A model generated the notes under the pieces. The model was given only the letters and a program-made list of their open reading frames with translations. It searched no databases and was not told the origin of the DNA. Shown piece after piece: positions 15,820 through 24,400 of a stretch of DNA of 35,592 nt (position 1 is the stretch's first letter; each line of letters begins with the position of its first letter). A program made the position numbers and the translations under genes. Source of the stretch: M3007 sp041160955 (GTDB lineage: Bacteria; Bacteroidota; Bacteroidia; Chitinophagales; Saprospiraceae); NCBI GenBank assembly GCA_041160955.1, contig JBEAVK010000323.1:1-35592 (forward strand), given 5' to 3'.

Positions 15820-17208
15820 CTACTCTCCTATTTTTTTGCGCTTTCTGCGTGTTTTAAATAGTTCAACAACTTCTTTATCCCTCAAGAACCCAAATTCCGT
15901 AAAGGTATGTGCTACAAATTTCTTAATATCCTGATAATCGCGGCTACGTTTGTCGGTATAACGTTTCATCAATTTGTCCACATAAGCCATAGAAACCTTT
16001 TCCATGTCTTGGTTAAATTGTTGATTGTCGAACATACGCATGTACAGCCCAAAAATCTTGTTAAGTTCAAAATAATCAGCGTAATCGCGTTCTGTTAAGC
16101 CGTTGATAAGGCGTTTAAAGTAATTAAACACCAAATAGCGAAGACACTCGCTTTCAACTGAAAGTCCTTCGTGTGAGCTATAAAAATCTTTTACTGCATC
16201 AATAGCATCTTGGTGTACATAACCGAGGCTATGTACTTTATCTGCAATACGGTAAAAATCACTAATTTTGTCAATGCCAGCCTTATTCACAATGGCACTC
16301 ATCCGTTCATCATTGATGCTCGTGATACCATTAGAATGGTGTAGGAAAAGTATAAAGCGAAGGAATTTTTCTGAAAATTCTGGGAAAGTTTTGCGCTCGC
16401 GTTCAAAATGTTGAGCAACAATAGCCCTGGTTTCGGCATCTAAGTCCATAAAATTGCCGTACATCGCCAACATTTCCATATACTCTTCTGTATTGTGAAA
16501 CTGCTCGTTATTGAGGAATCCCAATATTTGCGCATTTAGGCTAGAGTTGTTACCTACCGAGTCGAAACGCTTGAGCAAAAACTGGCGCAATGCGGAGAAG
16601 TTGGCCTTCATTTCCCCTTGTTGGGTAGGGAAATCGGCGGAGAAATACATTTCATTCCTCAATTGCTTGGAATACCGGTCGTACAATTCCTTACGATCGC
16701 GCATATCGCGGAAACGATCGGACTTTTGTGCGCTTAAAAACGAGCGAACGCGTTTATTTTCGACCAAACCCAATAGGTTTGTAATCCATATATCACTTGA
16801 GAGGGCAAAACCAACTTGGATCGTTTGGCCGATACGTTTTTTCAATTGCTCAAATTGTGGGCTATTGCAAATAGCGATCAATACATCTTTAAAGTGGTCA
16901 TTAGGGCGTACATAGCGGTATTGGTCACTGATTTCGCCCCGCAACACCGCGTAGCCCATGACACGTGGTAAATAAAGCCCTTCAAAATGCTCATTTAATA
17001 TATAGCGCTCAAAAGTAACCAATTGTAATGGAGCCTCTGCCGCAACCAAGTGGTGGAGTTCCGACAAAATTGGTTCAAATTGTTGGCGTAGTTCGGTGTA
17101 GAGTTCGTCCTCCTCTTCTTCCATATATTGGGCGAGGGTTGGCGATTCCTGGATTGCCCCTGCTATATCTTGCAGTCGGGTGTAATATTTCTCATCAAGA
17201 TCTTGCAT
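15820..17208 (-). CDS. Helical hypothetical protein upstream of lepB
   Basis: This 462-residue protein is not recognised. It has no signal peptide or membrane span and looks cytoplasmic. The sequence is helical and charged. An acidic patch near the N-terminus ('YMEEEEDELYTEL', about 28-40) and a basic C-terminus ('LFKTRRKRKKIGE') give it a polar charge layout. Blocks such as 'YLPRVMGYAVLRGEI', 'FNYFKRLINGLTERDYADY' and 'EFGFLRDKEVVELFKTRRK' look like conserved motifs. The basic tail could bind nucleic acid or phospholipid, but that is inference. It is the likely first gene of a two-gene unit with lepB, preceded by about 210 bases that include the rpsP terminator. Confidence 0.75.
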   Translation of the reverse strand: MQDLDEKYYTRLQDIAGAIQESPTLAQYMEEEEDELYTELRQQFEPILSELHHLVAAEAPLQLVTFERYILNEHFEGLYLPRVMGYAVLRGEISDQYRYVRPNDHFKDVLIAICNSPQFEQLKKRIGQTIQVGFALSSDIWITNLLGLVENKRVRSFLSAQKSDRFRDMRDRKELYDRYSKQLRNEMYFSADFPTQQGEMKANFSALRQFLLKRFDSVGNNSSLNAQILGFLNNEQFHNTEEYMEMLAMYGNFMDLDAETRAIVAQHFERERKTFPEFSEKFLRFILFLHHSNGITSINDERMSAIVNKAGIDKISDFYRIADKVHSLGYVHQDAIDAVKDFYSSHEGLSVESECLRYLVFNYFKRLINGLTERDYADYFELNKIFGLYMRMFDNQQFNQDMEKVSMAYVDKLMKRYTDKRSRDYQDIKKFVAHTFTEFGFLRDKEVVELFKTRRKRKKIGE

Positions 17209-17281
17209 ATTTTATATAATTTGATGTTGTTTTTTAATGTTGCAGGGTGTTGTTTTCTTGAAAAAATTTTTACGATTATTT

Positions 17282-17325
17282 AAAAAAGACCTGATAAAGT
17301 ACACGAGGGCACTTTATCAGGTCTT
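17282..17325 (-). terminator. Rho-independent terminator of rpsP
   Basis: A perfect 15-base-pair stem (17286-17300 with 17311-17325) and a 10-base loop are followed on the minus strand by a run of six T (17282-17287 read in reverse, overlapping the stem base). It lies about 95 bases past the rpsP stop. Confidence 0.85.
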
Positions 17326-17419
17326 ATTCGGTTCTATTTGAACCTTCCTACCTTATCTTAGATCAAATGTTCCGAACTACATGGTTATCATATAACGAAA
17401 CGTTTTGAAATGACTTATA

Positions 17420-17971
17420 TTATTCTGCAACTGGTGCTTCTGCTGCTGGCGCTTCTGGAGTTGCTTCTGCTGCTGCTACTACTTCAGCAGTAGCTTCTTC
17501 CGCAATGGCTGCAACTTCTTCTTCGATTACCTCTTCTGCTACGACTGGTTTTACTTTTATTTTAGCAACACCATCAACTTTACGACGGAAATCTTCTTTT
17601 TTCTTCGCGCTAGAATCTTTTTGGGCTGTGATACGGCCTTCTTTTTCTTCCATCCAAGCGGCCAATCTTGTATCGGCTTGCTCTTGGGTGATCGCACCTT
17701 TATTCACACCTAATTGAAGGTGTTTTTGGAACATTACACCTTTGAAGCGAAGGATCGCCATAACGGTGTCAGTTGGTTGTGCTCCTACCATAACCCAATG
17801 GAATGCACGATCATTTTGAAGACTGATCGATGCTGGAACAGTGAGTGGGTTGTAAGTACCAATCTTTTCGATGAAGCGGCCATCACGTGGAGCGCGCGCA
17901 TCAGCGACTACGATATGATAAAATGGTGCCTTTTTACGGCCTTTACGTTGCAGACGAATTTTTACTGCCAT
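17420..17971 (-). CDS. rpsP: 30S ribosomal protein S16 with long Ala/Glu tail
   Basis: The first 80 residues are a canonical S16 core ('MAVKIRLQRKGRKKAPFYHI', 'VVADARAPRDGRFIEKIG', 'DTVMAILRFKGV'), a small-subunit protein needed for 16S rRNA assembly. The remaining ~100 residues are an extension: a charged helical part ('AAWMEEKEGRITAQKD') and then an Ala/Glu/Val-rich tail of about 45 residues. Extended S16 is known in Bacteroidota, but the acidic low-complexity end is notable. The usual rimM/trmD neighbours of rpsP are absent. It appears to be a single-gene unit, with its own promoter (18057-18089), structured leader (17997-18041) and terminator (17282-17325). Confidence 0.96.
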   Translation of the reverse strand: MAVKIRLQRKGRKKAPFYHIVVADARAPRDGRFIEKIGTYNPLTVPASISLQNDRAFHWVMVGAQPTDTVMAILRFKGVMFQKHLQLGVNKGAITQEQADTRLAAWMEEKEGRITAQKDSSAKKKEDFRRKVDGVAKIKVKPVVAEEVIEEEVAAIAEEATAEVVAAAEATPEAPAAEAPVAE

Positions 17972-18050
17972 GTTTAATTTAGAAAATTTAAAAAATGAGA
18001 TAGTATCTCGCCGGACTTCTTACAACGAAGTAGCATCCGGCTTTTCAATC
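17972..18050 (-). ncRNA. Candidate structured leader of rpsP mRNA
   Basis: The predicted 5' untranslated region holds two hairpins. The first (18010-18041) pairs GCCGG with CCGGC and ACTTC with GAAGT around an internal bulge and a 7-base loop. The second (17997-18009) is the palindrome GAGATAGTATCTC, followed on the minus strand by ATTTTTT. That layout resembles a ribosomal-protein autoregulatory leader or attenuator. Computational S16 leader candidates have been described in Flavobacteria and metagenomes; whether this matches them cannot be judged here. Confidence 0.5.
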
Positions 18051-18056
18051 GGGGCG

Positions 18057-18089
18057 CAAAGGTAATACTATTCTTAATAAATTTTCAAA
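18057..18089 (-). promoter_or_regulatory. rpsP: Bacteroidota promoter for rpsP
   Basis: On the minus strand TTTG at 18086-18089, a 21-base spacer and TACCTTTG at 18057-18064 match the consensus. The predicted transcription start near 18050 leaves a leader of about 79 bases. Confidence 0.6.
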
Positions 18090-18120
18090 TTGTTTTAATT
18101 TTTTTTCACTAGACCTTAGT

Positions 18121-18456
18121 CTATGTTCCTAAATCAAACACTTTTTCCATTTTCATCCATTTTTCACCCGACTTTGCCCAAGGCAGTCCTTGTTGGTACT
18201 TCCACATGAGGTTTTCCCATTCTTGTACTTTAGGATTGGCCAAATCTGCCGCGTTTTTGGATTCAAACGAAAATTCATCCGAGACTTCCATTATCATAAA
18301 TAGGCGATGCTCGATACGATAAATCTGCATATCCGAAATACCCGAAGCACGGATGCTATCGAGTATTTCGGGCCAAACCGCTTGATGATAGGCTTCATAT
18401 TCAGCGATAAGCAATGGATCGGGCTTCAAATCAACGGCAAAGCAGTATCGCATCAT
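18121..18456 (-). CDS. rhaM: L-rhamnose mutarotase family protein (RhaM/DUF718)
   Basis: This 111-residue protein has the size and fold pattern of RhaM, a dimeric ferredoxin-like enzyme that interconverts the anomers of L-rhamnose. Family marks are 'MRYCFAVDLKPDPLLIAEY', the catalytic-region 'YHQAVWPEILDSIRASGI' and the closing 'WENLMWKYQQGLPWA'. The start ATG shares one base with the glgC stop (TAATG), and a second ATG follows at once, so translation is probably coupled to glgC. No other rhamnose genes are present. Relatives also act on other deoxysugars such as L-fucose, so specificity is uncertain. Confidence 0.85.
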   Translation of the reverse strand: MMRYCFAVDLKPDPLLIAEYEAYHQAVWPEILDSIRASGISDMQIYRIEHRLFMIMEVSDEFSFESKNAADLANPKVQEWENLMWKYQQGLPWAKSGEKWMKMEKVFDLGT

Positions 18457-19727
18457 TACATAATTCTTGTACCTTCTTCAATCACGGCACCTTTTTTTAC
18501 AACTACGATACCATCCCGAATTGTGTAAGCAGGCGTATCCGTATCTTCTAGGTGTTCACCTCCTTTGATCACCACATTATTACCTATTCTACAACCTTTA
18601 TCCAAGATCGCAAATTCAATATGGCAATAATGACCGACACCAAGTGGTATTTGATCGGGATTGGTGGCCATTTCTTCCAGACTTTGGTATTTATCACTAC
18701 CCATCATAATGGTATTTTTGATCACGGTATTTTCGCCAATTCGAGAACGAATACCGACAATTGCTGTGTCGATTAATCGGGCATGAATAATGGAACCTTC
18801 TGCGATCAATGCACGGTTAAGTTGTGTGCCACCGTAAAATTTAGCGGGTGCCAAATTCCGCGAGCGGGTGTAAATTTTTCTGTTTTGGCTAAATAAATCA
18901 AACGACGGGATATGGTCGGTCAGTTCAATATTGGCTTCAAAAAAGGAGCGTATGGTACCAATATCAGTCCAATATCCTTCGTATTGATAAGCAGATACTT
19001 TATAACCACTCGTAATGGCCAATGGAATAATTTCTTTACCAAAATCAACGGCTCCAGTTTCGGTATCAAAAAGATCTGCTAATGCCTTTCTGCTAAAGAT
19101 ATAAATACCCATACTGGCCATATATTGCCTGCCTCGTTTTTTATTGGCGGGACTTACCTCGCTGATCCACGCTGGCAACTGGTCTGTATTGGGTTTTTCA
19201 ATAAAAGATGGTATCATCCCTTTGTCGTTTACCTTCATAATACCAAAACCAGTAGCATCGCGTGCATCCACGGGTAAGCAGGCGATACTTACGTCGGCTC
19301 CTTTGGCTATGTGTTCTTTTACCATATCTTCAAAATCCATCTGGTACAATTGGTCACCCGATAAAATAAGAACATAGTCAAAATCGTGCCGTTCGTAGTG
19401 CATACGGCTTTGTCGTACCGCATCTGCTGTGCCCTGGAACCATTCCTTGCTACCGGGAGTTTGTTCGGCTGCTAAAATATCGACAAAACCTTGAGAGAAA
19501 TGGTCAAAATTATACGTGTTTTTGATGTGCGCATTGAGGGATGCTGAATTGTATTGGGTCAAAACAAACATCCGTTTTACCCCTGAATTGATACAGTTTG
19601 AAATTGGAATGTCTATCAAACGGTATTTGCCACCGATGGGTACCGCTGGTTTTGAACGCTGGTCGGTCAATGGATATAACCGGCTACCTGCTCCTCCACC
19701 GAGGATAATAGATATCATTTTTATCAT
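18456..19727 (-). CDS. glgC: Glucose-1-phosphate adenylyltransferase (ADP-glucose pyrophosphorylase)
   Basis: This 423-residue enzyme makes ADP-glucose from ATP and glucose-1-phosphate, the committed step of bacterial glycogen synthesis. The nucleotidyltransferase domain shows 'IILGGGAGSRLYPLTDQRSK' and 'PAVPIGGKYRLIDIPISNC', the catalytic 'LILSGDQLYQMD', 'QGTADAVRQ' and the sugar-phosphate loop 'SFIEKPN'. A left-handed beta-helix follows from about residue 300 ('IIHARLIDTAIVGIRSRIGE', 'CRIGNNVVIKGG'). A second ATG at 19718 (MISIILGGG) is an equally likely start. It lies 88 bases after glgA and overlaps the mutarotase gene by one base, forming a glgA-glgC-rhaM unit. A near-consensus -7 element (TACCTTTC) occurs at 19797-19804. 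Confidence 0.95.
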   Translation of the reverse strand: MIKMISIILGGGAGSRLYPLTDQRSKPAVPIGGKYRLIDIPISNCINSGVKRMFVLTQYNSASLNAHIKNTYNFDHFSQGFVDILAAEQTPGSKEWFQGTADAVRQSRMHYERHDFDYVLILSGDQLYQMDFEDMVKEHIAKGADVSIACLPVDARDATGFGIMKVNDKGMIPSFIEKPNTDQLPAWISEVSPANKKRGRQYMASMGIYIFSRKALADLFDTETGAVDFGKEIIPLAITSGYKVSAYQYEGYWTDIGTIRSFFEANIELTDHIPSFDLFSQNRKIYTRSRNLAPAKFYGGTQLNRALIAEGSIIHARLIDTAIVGIRSRIGENTVIKNTIMMGSDKYQSLEEMATNPDQIPLGVGHYCHIEFAILDKGCRIGNNVVIKGGEHLEDTDTPAYTIRDGIVVVKKGAVIEEGTRIM

Positions 19728-19816
19728 AAATAGTGCTTTGTTTGAATAAATTGACTTTATTTTTATGGTTTGCTTTTTTTGATATACGCTTAATGTCGAA
19801 AGGTATGTGTTAAATT

Positions 19817-21445
19817 CTACTTTTCCTCTTTTTTTGTTCCTTTTTTCGGTGTCGCTCCTGCTTTTTTAGGAGCAGTCTCCGCTTTTTTAGGTTTTGCCTC
19901 TGTTTTTTTAGTCGTATTTTCCATTTGTGGGGCTGCTGCTGCTGTTATTTTAGGAGCATCCTCCATTTTTTTTCTCGGCCCTACGTCTGCTCCAATACTC
20001 TTATACACTTTTATGTATTCTGCCATGGTATGTTCCCAAGAAAAATCGATGGACATGATACGAGAACGCAAGGTACTCAACCCATTTGGATCTTCGTGCC
20101 ATAAACTTGCAGCGCGATAAATAGCATACACGGCATCTTCTACACTAAATTGATCGAATCTGATACCGCGACCGCTGCCATCTGGTTCGCCCATATCTGG
20201 TACTGTATCCTTGAGTCCGCCGATAGAACGCACAATTGGTACTGTACCATAACGCATAGAATACAATTGATTGAGGCCGCATGGTTCTACCCTCGAAGGC
20301 ATTATCAAATAGTCGGAACCGGCATAAATTTGATGAGAAAGTGCCTCATTATAATCAATAACTGCATTAAAACGTCCGCTATAGGTATGCGCCATGCTTT
20401 TAAATTCATTTTGAGTCCAAGTTTCACCTGTACCCAGCACCAAAAAGGATACTCGTGCCCCGGAATTAAGGAACCGCTTATACACTTCTGGTAAAAGATC
20501 ACTGCCTTTTTCACCCACCATGCGACCGATAAAACTCACCAATGGCCAATCTTTTCGAAGCCCAAACCACTCACAAAGTACGGCTTTATTGGCGGCTTTA
20601 AATGCATTAATGGCGGCGGGTTCGTTACTTTCCAAACGGTGTTGTATCATTGGATCGGTTGCTGGATTCCAAACATTGGCATCAATGCCATTAATTATTC
20701 CAGTTTCTTTGCGCCATTCTTGCTGAAATAATGATTCCAATCCCATACTGCTTTGGTGCAATTCATAGAGGTAAGAATTGGAAACCGTAGTTACAGCCCA
20801 CGCTGTTTTAATGGCACCCGCCATTGGGTTTACAATTCCATTCCAATCAAGAATAGTACCTGTACCCGGTTCATAGGGCGGGAGTAGCGGCGCGTTTTTC
20901 CAACCAAATGCACCTTGATATTGGCCGTTATGAATCGTAAACACCGTTGGGATAGGCGCTAGTTGTTGGTATTTAGGGCAATACTTCATCATCCAAGGGA
21001 TGAGGCCAGTATGATGGTCGTGGCAATGGACCACCAACGGACGATCGTGCCAAGGAAAGGACATCAGCCATTCGAGTACCGCTTGTTGAAATGCGATTGC
21101 TCTACGCACTTCATCACCATACGGCGCGCCAGAAGGATCGTTATAAATACCCGGTCTGTCAAATAACCCGGGTAGATGTAGCGTAAATAAAGGATAACCT
21201 AGGGTATTGCCTGCTTGTTGGTGCACCTCGAAATAATGCTCCGTCCAGTCGATCCAAACTGTTCCACTATATACCGTGATCCATTCCGCAGCATTGTTCC
21301 ATTTTGTTGCGTATTTGGGAATAATAGCAGCAGAGAGCATGCCAGCAGCGGAAAAATACTTAGGGAGCGAGCCTACTACGTCACCTAAACCACCGGTTTT
21401 GGCGGCTGGATAGCACTCTGCAGAAACATGAAGTATTTGTATCAT
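19817..21445 (-). CDS. glgA: Glycogen synthase (ADP-glucose type, GT5) with Lys-rich tail
   Basis: This 542-residue enzyme extends alpha-1,4-glucan chains from ADP-glucose. The GT5 start 'HVSAECYPAAKTGGLGDVVG' carries the KTGGL ADP-glucose loop. 'VVHCHDHHTGLIPWMMKY', 'FTIHNGQYQGAFGW' and 'GSDYLIMPSRVEPCGLNQL' with the conserved Glu of EPCG give the second Rossmann domain. The catalytic part ends near residue 487. Residues 488-542 form a low-complexity Ala/Lys/Pro/Thr tail with repeats of the type 'APKKAGATPKK', absent from typical GlgA, encoded by imperfect tandem repeats around 19830-19915. It is the first gene of the glgA-glgC-rhaM unit. Confidence 0.94.
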   Translation of the reverse strand: MIQILHVSAECYPAAKTGGLGDVVGSLPKYFSAAGMLSAAIIPKYATKWNNAAEWITVYSGTVWIDWTEHYFEVHQQAGNTLGYPLFTLHLPGLFDRPGIYNDPSGAPYGDEVRRAIAFQQAVLEWLMSFPWHDRPLVVHCHDHHTGLIPWMMKYCPKYQQLAPIPTVFTIHNGQYQGAFGWKNAPLLPPYEPGTGTILDWNGIVNPMAGAIKTAWAVTTVSNSYLYELHQSSMGLESLFQQEWRKETGIINGIDANVWNPATDPMIQHRLESNEPAAINAFKAANKAVLCEWFGLRKDWPLVSFIGRMVGEKGSDLLPEVYKRFLNSGARVSFLVLGTGETWTQNEFKSMAHTYSGRFNAVIDYNEALSHQIYAGSDYLIMPSRVEPCGLNQLYSMRYGTVPIVRSIGGLKDTVPDMGEPDGSGRGIRFDQFSVEDAVYAIYRAASLWHEDPNGLSTLRSRIMSIDFSWEHTMAEYIKVYKSIGADVGPRKKMEDAPKITAAAAPQMENTTKKTEAKPKKAETAPKKAGATPKKGTKKEEK

Positions 21446-21597
21446 GGATATGTTGATTTTTTTAAAAAATTAGGTGACCAAATAAGATTTGGAATACAGT
21501 TTTTCTTTTTGTACCGCGAAATGTACACCTAAGATTTATTTCATTGCATCAAAAACGGGTGTATTTTTTTACCTTGTGGCCAAATTTTTTACATAAC

Positions 21598-24354
21598 ATG
21601 AAAATAGGCTATTTTTTACCCATTTTGCTCTTAATTGGAGCAGTTTATTTCTCAAAAAATCAACCAATAGTTGCTGTTCATATTCCTTCTGGAGCACAAG
21701 AGGAAAATAAAGAAGACCGTGCCGCATGGGATAAAATGCGACTTGCCGATCCACTAACAGGTGAAATTCCGTTGGGTATATCTTATTTGGAGCGCCAGTT
21801 TGCTGCTCAAATACCGATCGCAGCGCAAGAGCGTGGTGGTGCAGGCACGTGGGAAGTACGTGGCCCTTGGAACGTAGGTGGACGTACTCGCGCATTGGCA
21901 CTAGATGTCACAGATCCGAATCATATTTTTGCTGGCGGTGTCTCTGGCGGACTCTGGGAGAGTACCGATGCTGGTCAATCTTGGCAACGCCGTACGCCAC
22001 TCAATGCACATCCAGGTGTGGTGAGTATTGCCCAAGATACCAGACCCGGTAAAACCAATAACTGGTATTATATTTCAGGTGAAATAACAGGTACTTCTGC
22101 TAGTGGGGGTTCTGCTTTTTATTTGGGCGATGGGATGTTCAAAAGCACAAATAATGGCCAAACTTGGACGGCGATCAATAGTACTGCTAATGGATCAGCA
22201 CAATTATTTACGGATGTTTGGCAAACTGGCTGGCGCGTTATTACCGATCCTACTGCACCCAGCAACCAAGACGTATTGTACGCTGCCACTTATGGTGCGA
22301 TTTGGCGTTCTATCAATGGTGGTTCCAACTGGACGGCGGTGCGTGGTGGCCAAACAGGTACTTCTTATTATACTGATGTAGCCATTACCTCCACAGGCGT
22401 ATTGTATGCTGTATTTAGAAGTGGTAGTGTAGATAGCGGTGTTTGGCGGAGTACTAATGGTACTACTTGGACAAAAATTGCCCCAACTACTGGATTCCCG
22501 ACAACTTACGACCGATTTGTGATCGGTATTAACCCGAATAACGAAAATGAAGTTTATATCTTGGGTTCTACACCAGGTTTTGGGCATTACAATCGTTATA
22601 TTGATTCTGACGACTGGACAAGCCTTTGGAAATACAATTATGTAAGTGGTGATGGCAGTGGTGCTGGTGGTACGTGGACTGATCTTTCTCTAAATCTGCC
22701 AAATATAGGAACACAATTTGATAAATTTGCGGCACAAGGCGGTTATGATCTAGTAGTAAAAGTACAACCTGGTACTAATAATGTGTTTGTAGGTGGTACT
22801 AATTTATACCGTTCAACGGATGGCTTTACAACGCCCAATAACACAACGCATATTGGTGGCTACAAACCTGGTACGGAATTACCGTATTTTGAATTGTACC
22901 CCAATCACCACCCGGATGTCCATGATGTTGTTTTTCACCCCACCGAAGCAAATGTGATGATTTCGGCCTCCGACGGAGGTTTGCACCGCACAGAAAACTG
23001 TAATGCGCCCGTGGTGGAATGGTCTTATTTGAATAGCGGTTATCGCACTAGCCAGTTTTACACAGCAATTATTGATAAAAACACAGCCAACGACTCTACT
23101 ATCATTGGTGGTTTACAAGATAATGGTAATTTCTTTGTTAATTCAAAAAACACAACGGCACCGTGGAAACAAACCGTAAATGGAGATGGTGCTTTTGGTG
23201 CCATTCCGGCGGGTAAACCATTTTATATCCTTTCAATTCAAAAAGGGCGTTTGGTTAAATGCAATATTGATAATCAAGGCAATGTTACAGCATTTAGGCG
23301 TTTCGACCCCATTGGCCCAGGTAAGGATGATTATCAGTTTATTAATCCGCTTATAATGGATCCAATTGACCAAAATACGCTATACTTACCGGCAGGAAGG
23401 CATTTTTATCGCCAGAATAAACTATCTGATATTCAGGTGAATAACCAATGGGATAGTATTGCACAAGGTTGGGTAAAATCTAACGATACTATTGTTGCGA
23501 TTAATGATATGAATGCGGAGCATCGTTTTTCAGCCGTAGCTGTTTCATCGGCTAATCCTGCGCATCGGGTATATTTAGGTACCACACGTGGCAAACTCTT
23601 TAAAGTTGAAAATGCGAATACCGCTGCTGCGCCAGTATTAGTGCCGCTTAATTTGCCCAATGCTACCAATACCAATTATGTATCCTGTATCGCAGTTGAC
23701 CCAGATGATGCAGACAAGGTGGTACTCGTTTACTCCAATTATATAACATATAGTATATTTATGTCAACTAACGGCGGTACAAGCTGGAAAAAAGCCGCCG
23801 GTAATTTAGAACAATCAATAACTGGGCAGGGCAATGGCCCTTCTATACGTTGGATCAGTATCCTTCCACTTCCCGATGGTAAACGTAAGTATTTTTGCGG
23901 CACATCCGTAGGACTATATTCGGCGGATACTTTGAAAGAGCACATTAGTGCCAACACAGGCACTCAATGGGTGCAAGAAGCACAGGATTTGATTGGTAAT
24001 ACAGTGATCAACCATATTGAAGTACGCCCTTCCGATGGTTTAGTCGTAGTGGCAACGCACGGGACTGGTATGTATTCGGCCAATTTTACCGCTACTTCGG
24101 GTATTAATGAACCTAAAACATTGGCCAATGTGCAAGTTTGGCCAAATCCAGCCAGTGATGTGGTACGTTGCTCTTGGCAACAAGGCGATCCCACAGTACA
24201 AGTAAAAATGTACGACCAATCTGGACGAGTTGTTCGAAATACGCCTCTTTCTGGAGGTACTGGCCAAATTCCCATCAGAGATCTACCCAACGGCATTTAT
24301 TATTACGAAATAACTGGACGAGGATGGACAAAAACGGGTAAATTGGTACACTAA
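21598..24354 (+). CDS. Secreted Asp-box beta-propeller protein with T9SS sorting domain
   Basis: This protein has 918 residues from the chosen ATG, which places the hydrophobic signal (MKIGYFLPILLLIGAVYF) at the N-terminus; the frame opens 18 codons earlier with no better signal. It contains 'GPWNVGGRTRALALD' and Asp boxes such as ESTDAGQSW, KSTNNGQTW, RSINGGSNW and STNGGTSW, so it is a sortilin/VPS10-type propeller related to the protein at 1557-4724. The last ~80 residues are a type A T9SS tail ('VQVWPNPASDVVRCSW', 'VKMYDQSGRVVR', 'LPNGIYYYEITG', 'KTGKLVH'), so it should be exported across the outer membrane. No enzymatic residues were recognised. The divergent glgA starts about 150 bases upstream. 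Confidence 0.85.
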   Translation: MKIGYFLPILLLIGAVYFSKNQPIVAVHIPSGAQEENKEDRAAWDKMRLADPLTGEIPLGISYLERQFAAQIPIAAQERGGAGTWEVRGPWNVGGRTRALALDVTDPNHIFAGGVSGGLWESTDAGQSWQRRTPLNAHPGVVSIAQDTRPGKTNNWYYISGEITGTSASGGSAFYLGDGMFKSTNNGQTWTAINSTANGSAQLFTDVWQTGWRVITDPTAPSNQDVLYAATYGAIWRSINGGSNWTAVRGGQTGTSYYTDVAITSTGVLYAVFRSGSVDSGVWRSTNGTTWTKIAPTTGFPTTYDRFVIGINPNNENEVYILGSTPGFGHYNRYIDSDDWTSLWKYNYVSGDGSGAGGTWTDLSLNLPNIGTQFDKFAAQGGYDLVVKVQPGTNNVFVGGTNLYRSTDGFTTPNNTTHIGGYKPGTELPYFELYPNHHPDVHDVVFHPTEANVMISASDGGLHRTENCNAPVVEWSYLNSGYRTSQFYTAIIDKNTANDSTIIGGLQDNGNFFVNSKNTTAPWKQTVNGDGAFGAIPAGKPFYILSIQKGRLVKCNIDNQGNVTAFRRFDPIGPGKDDYQFINPLIMDPIDQNTLYLPAGRHFYRQNKLSDIQVNNQWDSIAQGWVKSNDTIVAINDMNAEHRFSAVAVSSANPAHRVYLGTTRGKLFKVENANTAAAPVLVPLNLPNATNTNYVSCIAVDPDDADKVVLVYSNYITYSIFMSTNGGTSWKKAAGNLEQSITGQGNGPSIRWISILPLPDGKRKYFCGTSVGLYSADTLKEHISANTGTQWVQEAQDLIGNTVINHIEVRPSDGLVVVATHGTGMYSANFTATSGINEPKTLANVQVWPNPASDVVRCSWQQGDPTVQVKMYDQSGRVVRNTPLSGGTGQIPIRDLPNGIYYYEITGRGWTKTGKLVH

Positions 24355-24400
24355 TTCATCATAAAGAATGCCCTCCAATACACCACCACCACCATAGTAT

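Noticed and set aside
24379..24394. ACCACCACC run before paaZ
   Set aside because: This is a short triplet run of a few units, too small to call a repeat feature or a regulatory site.
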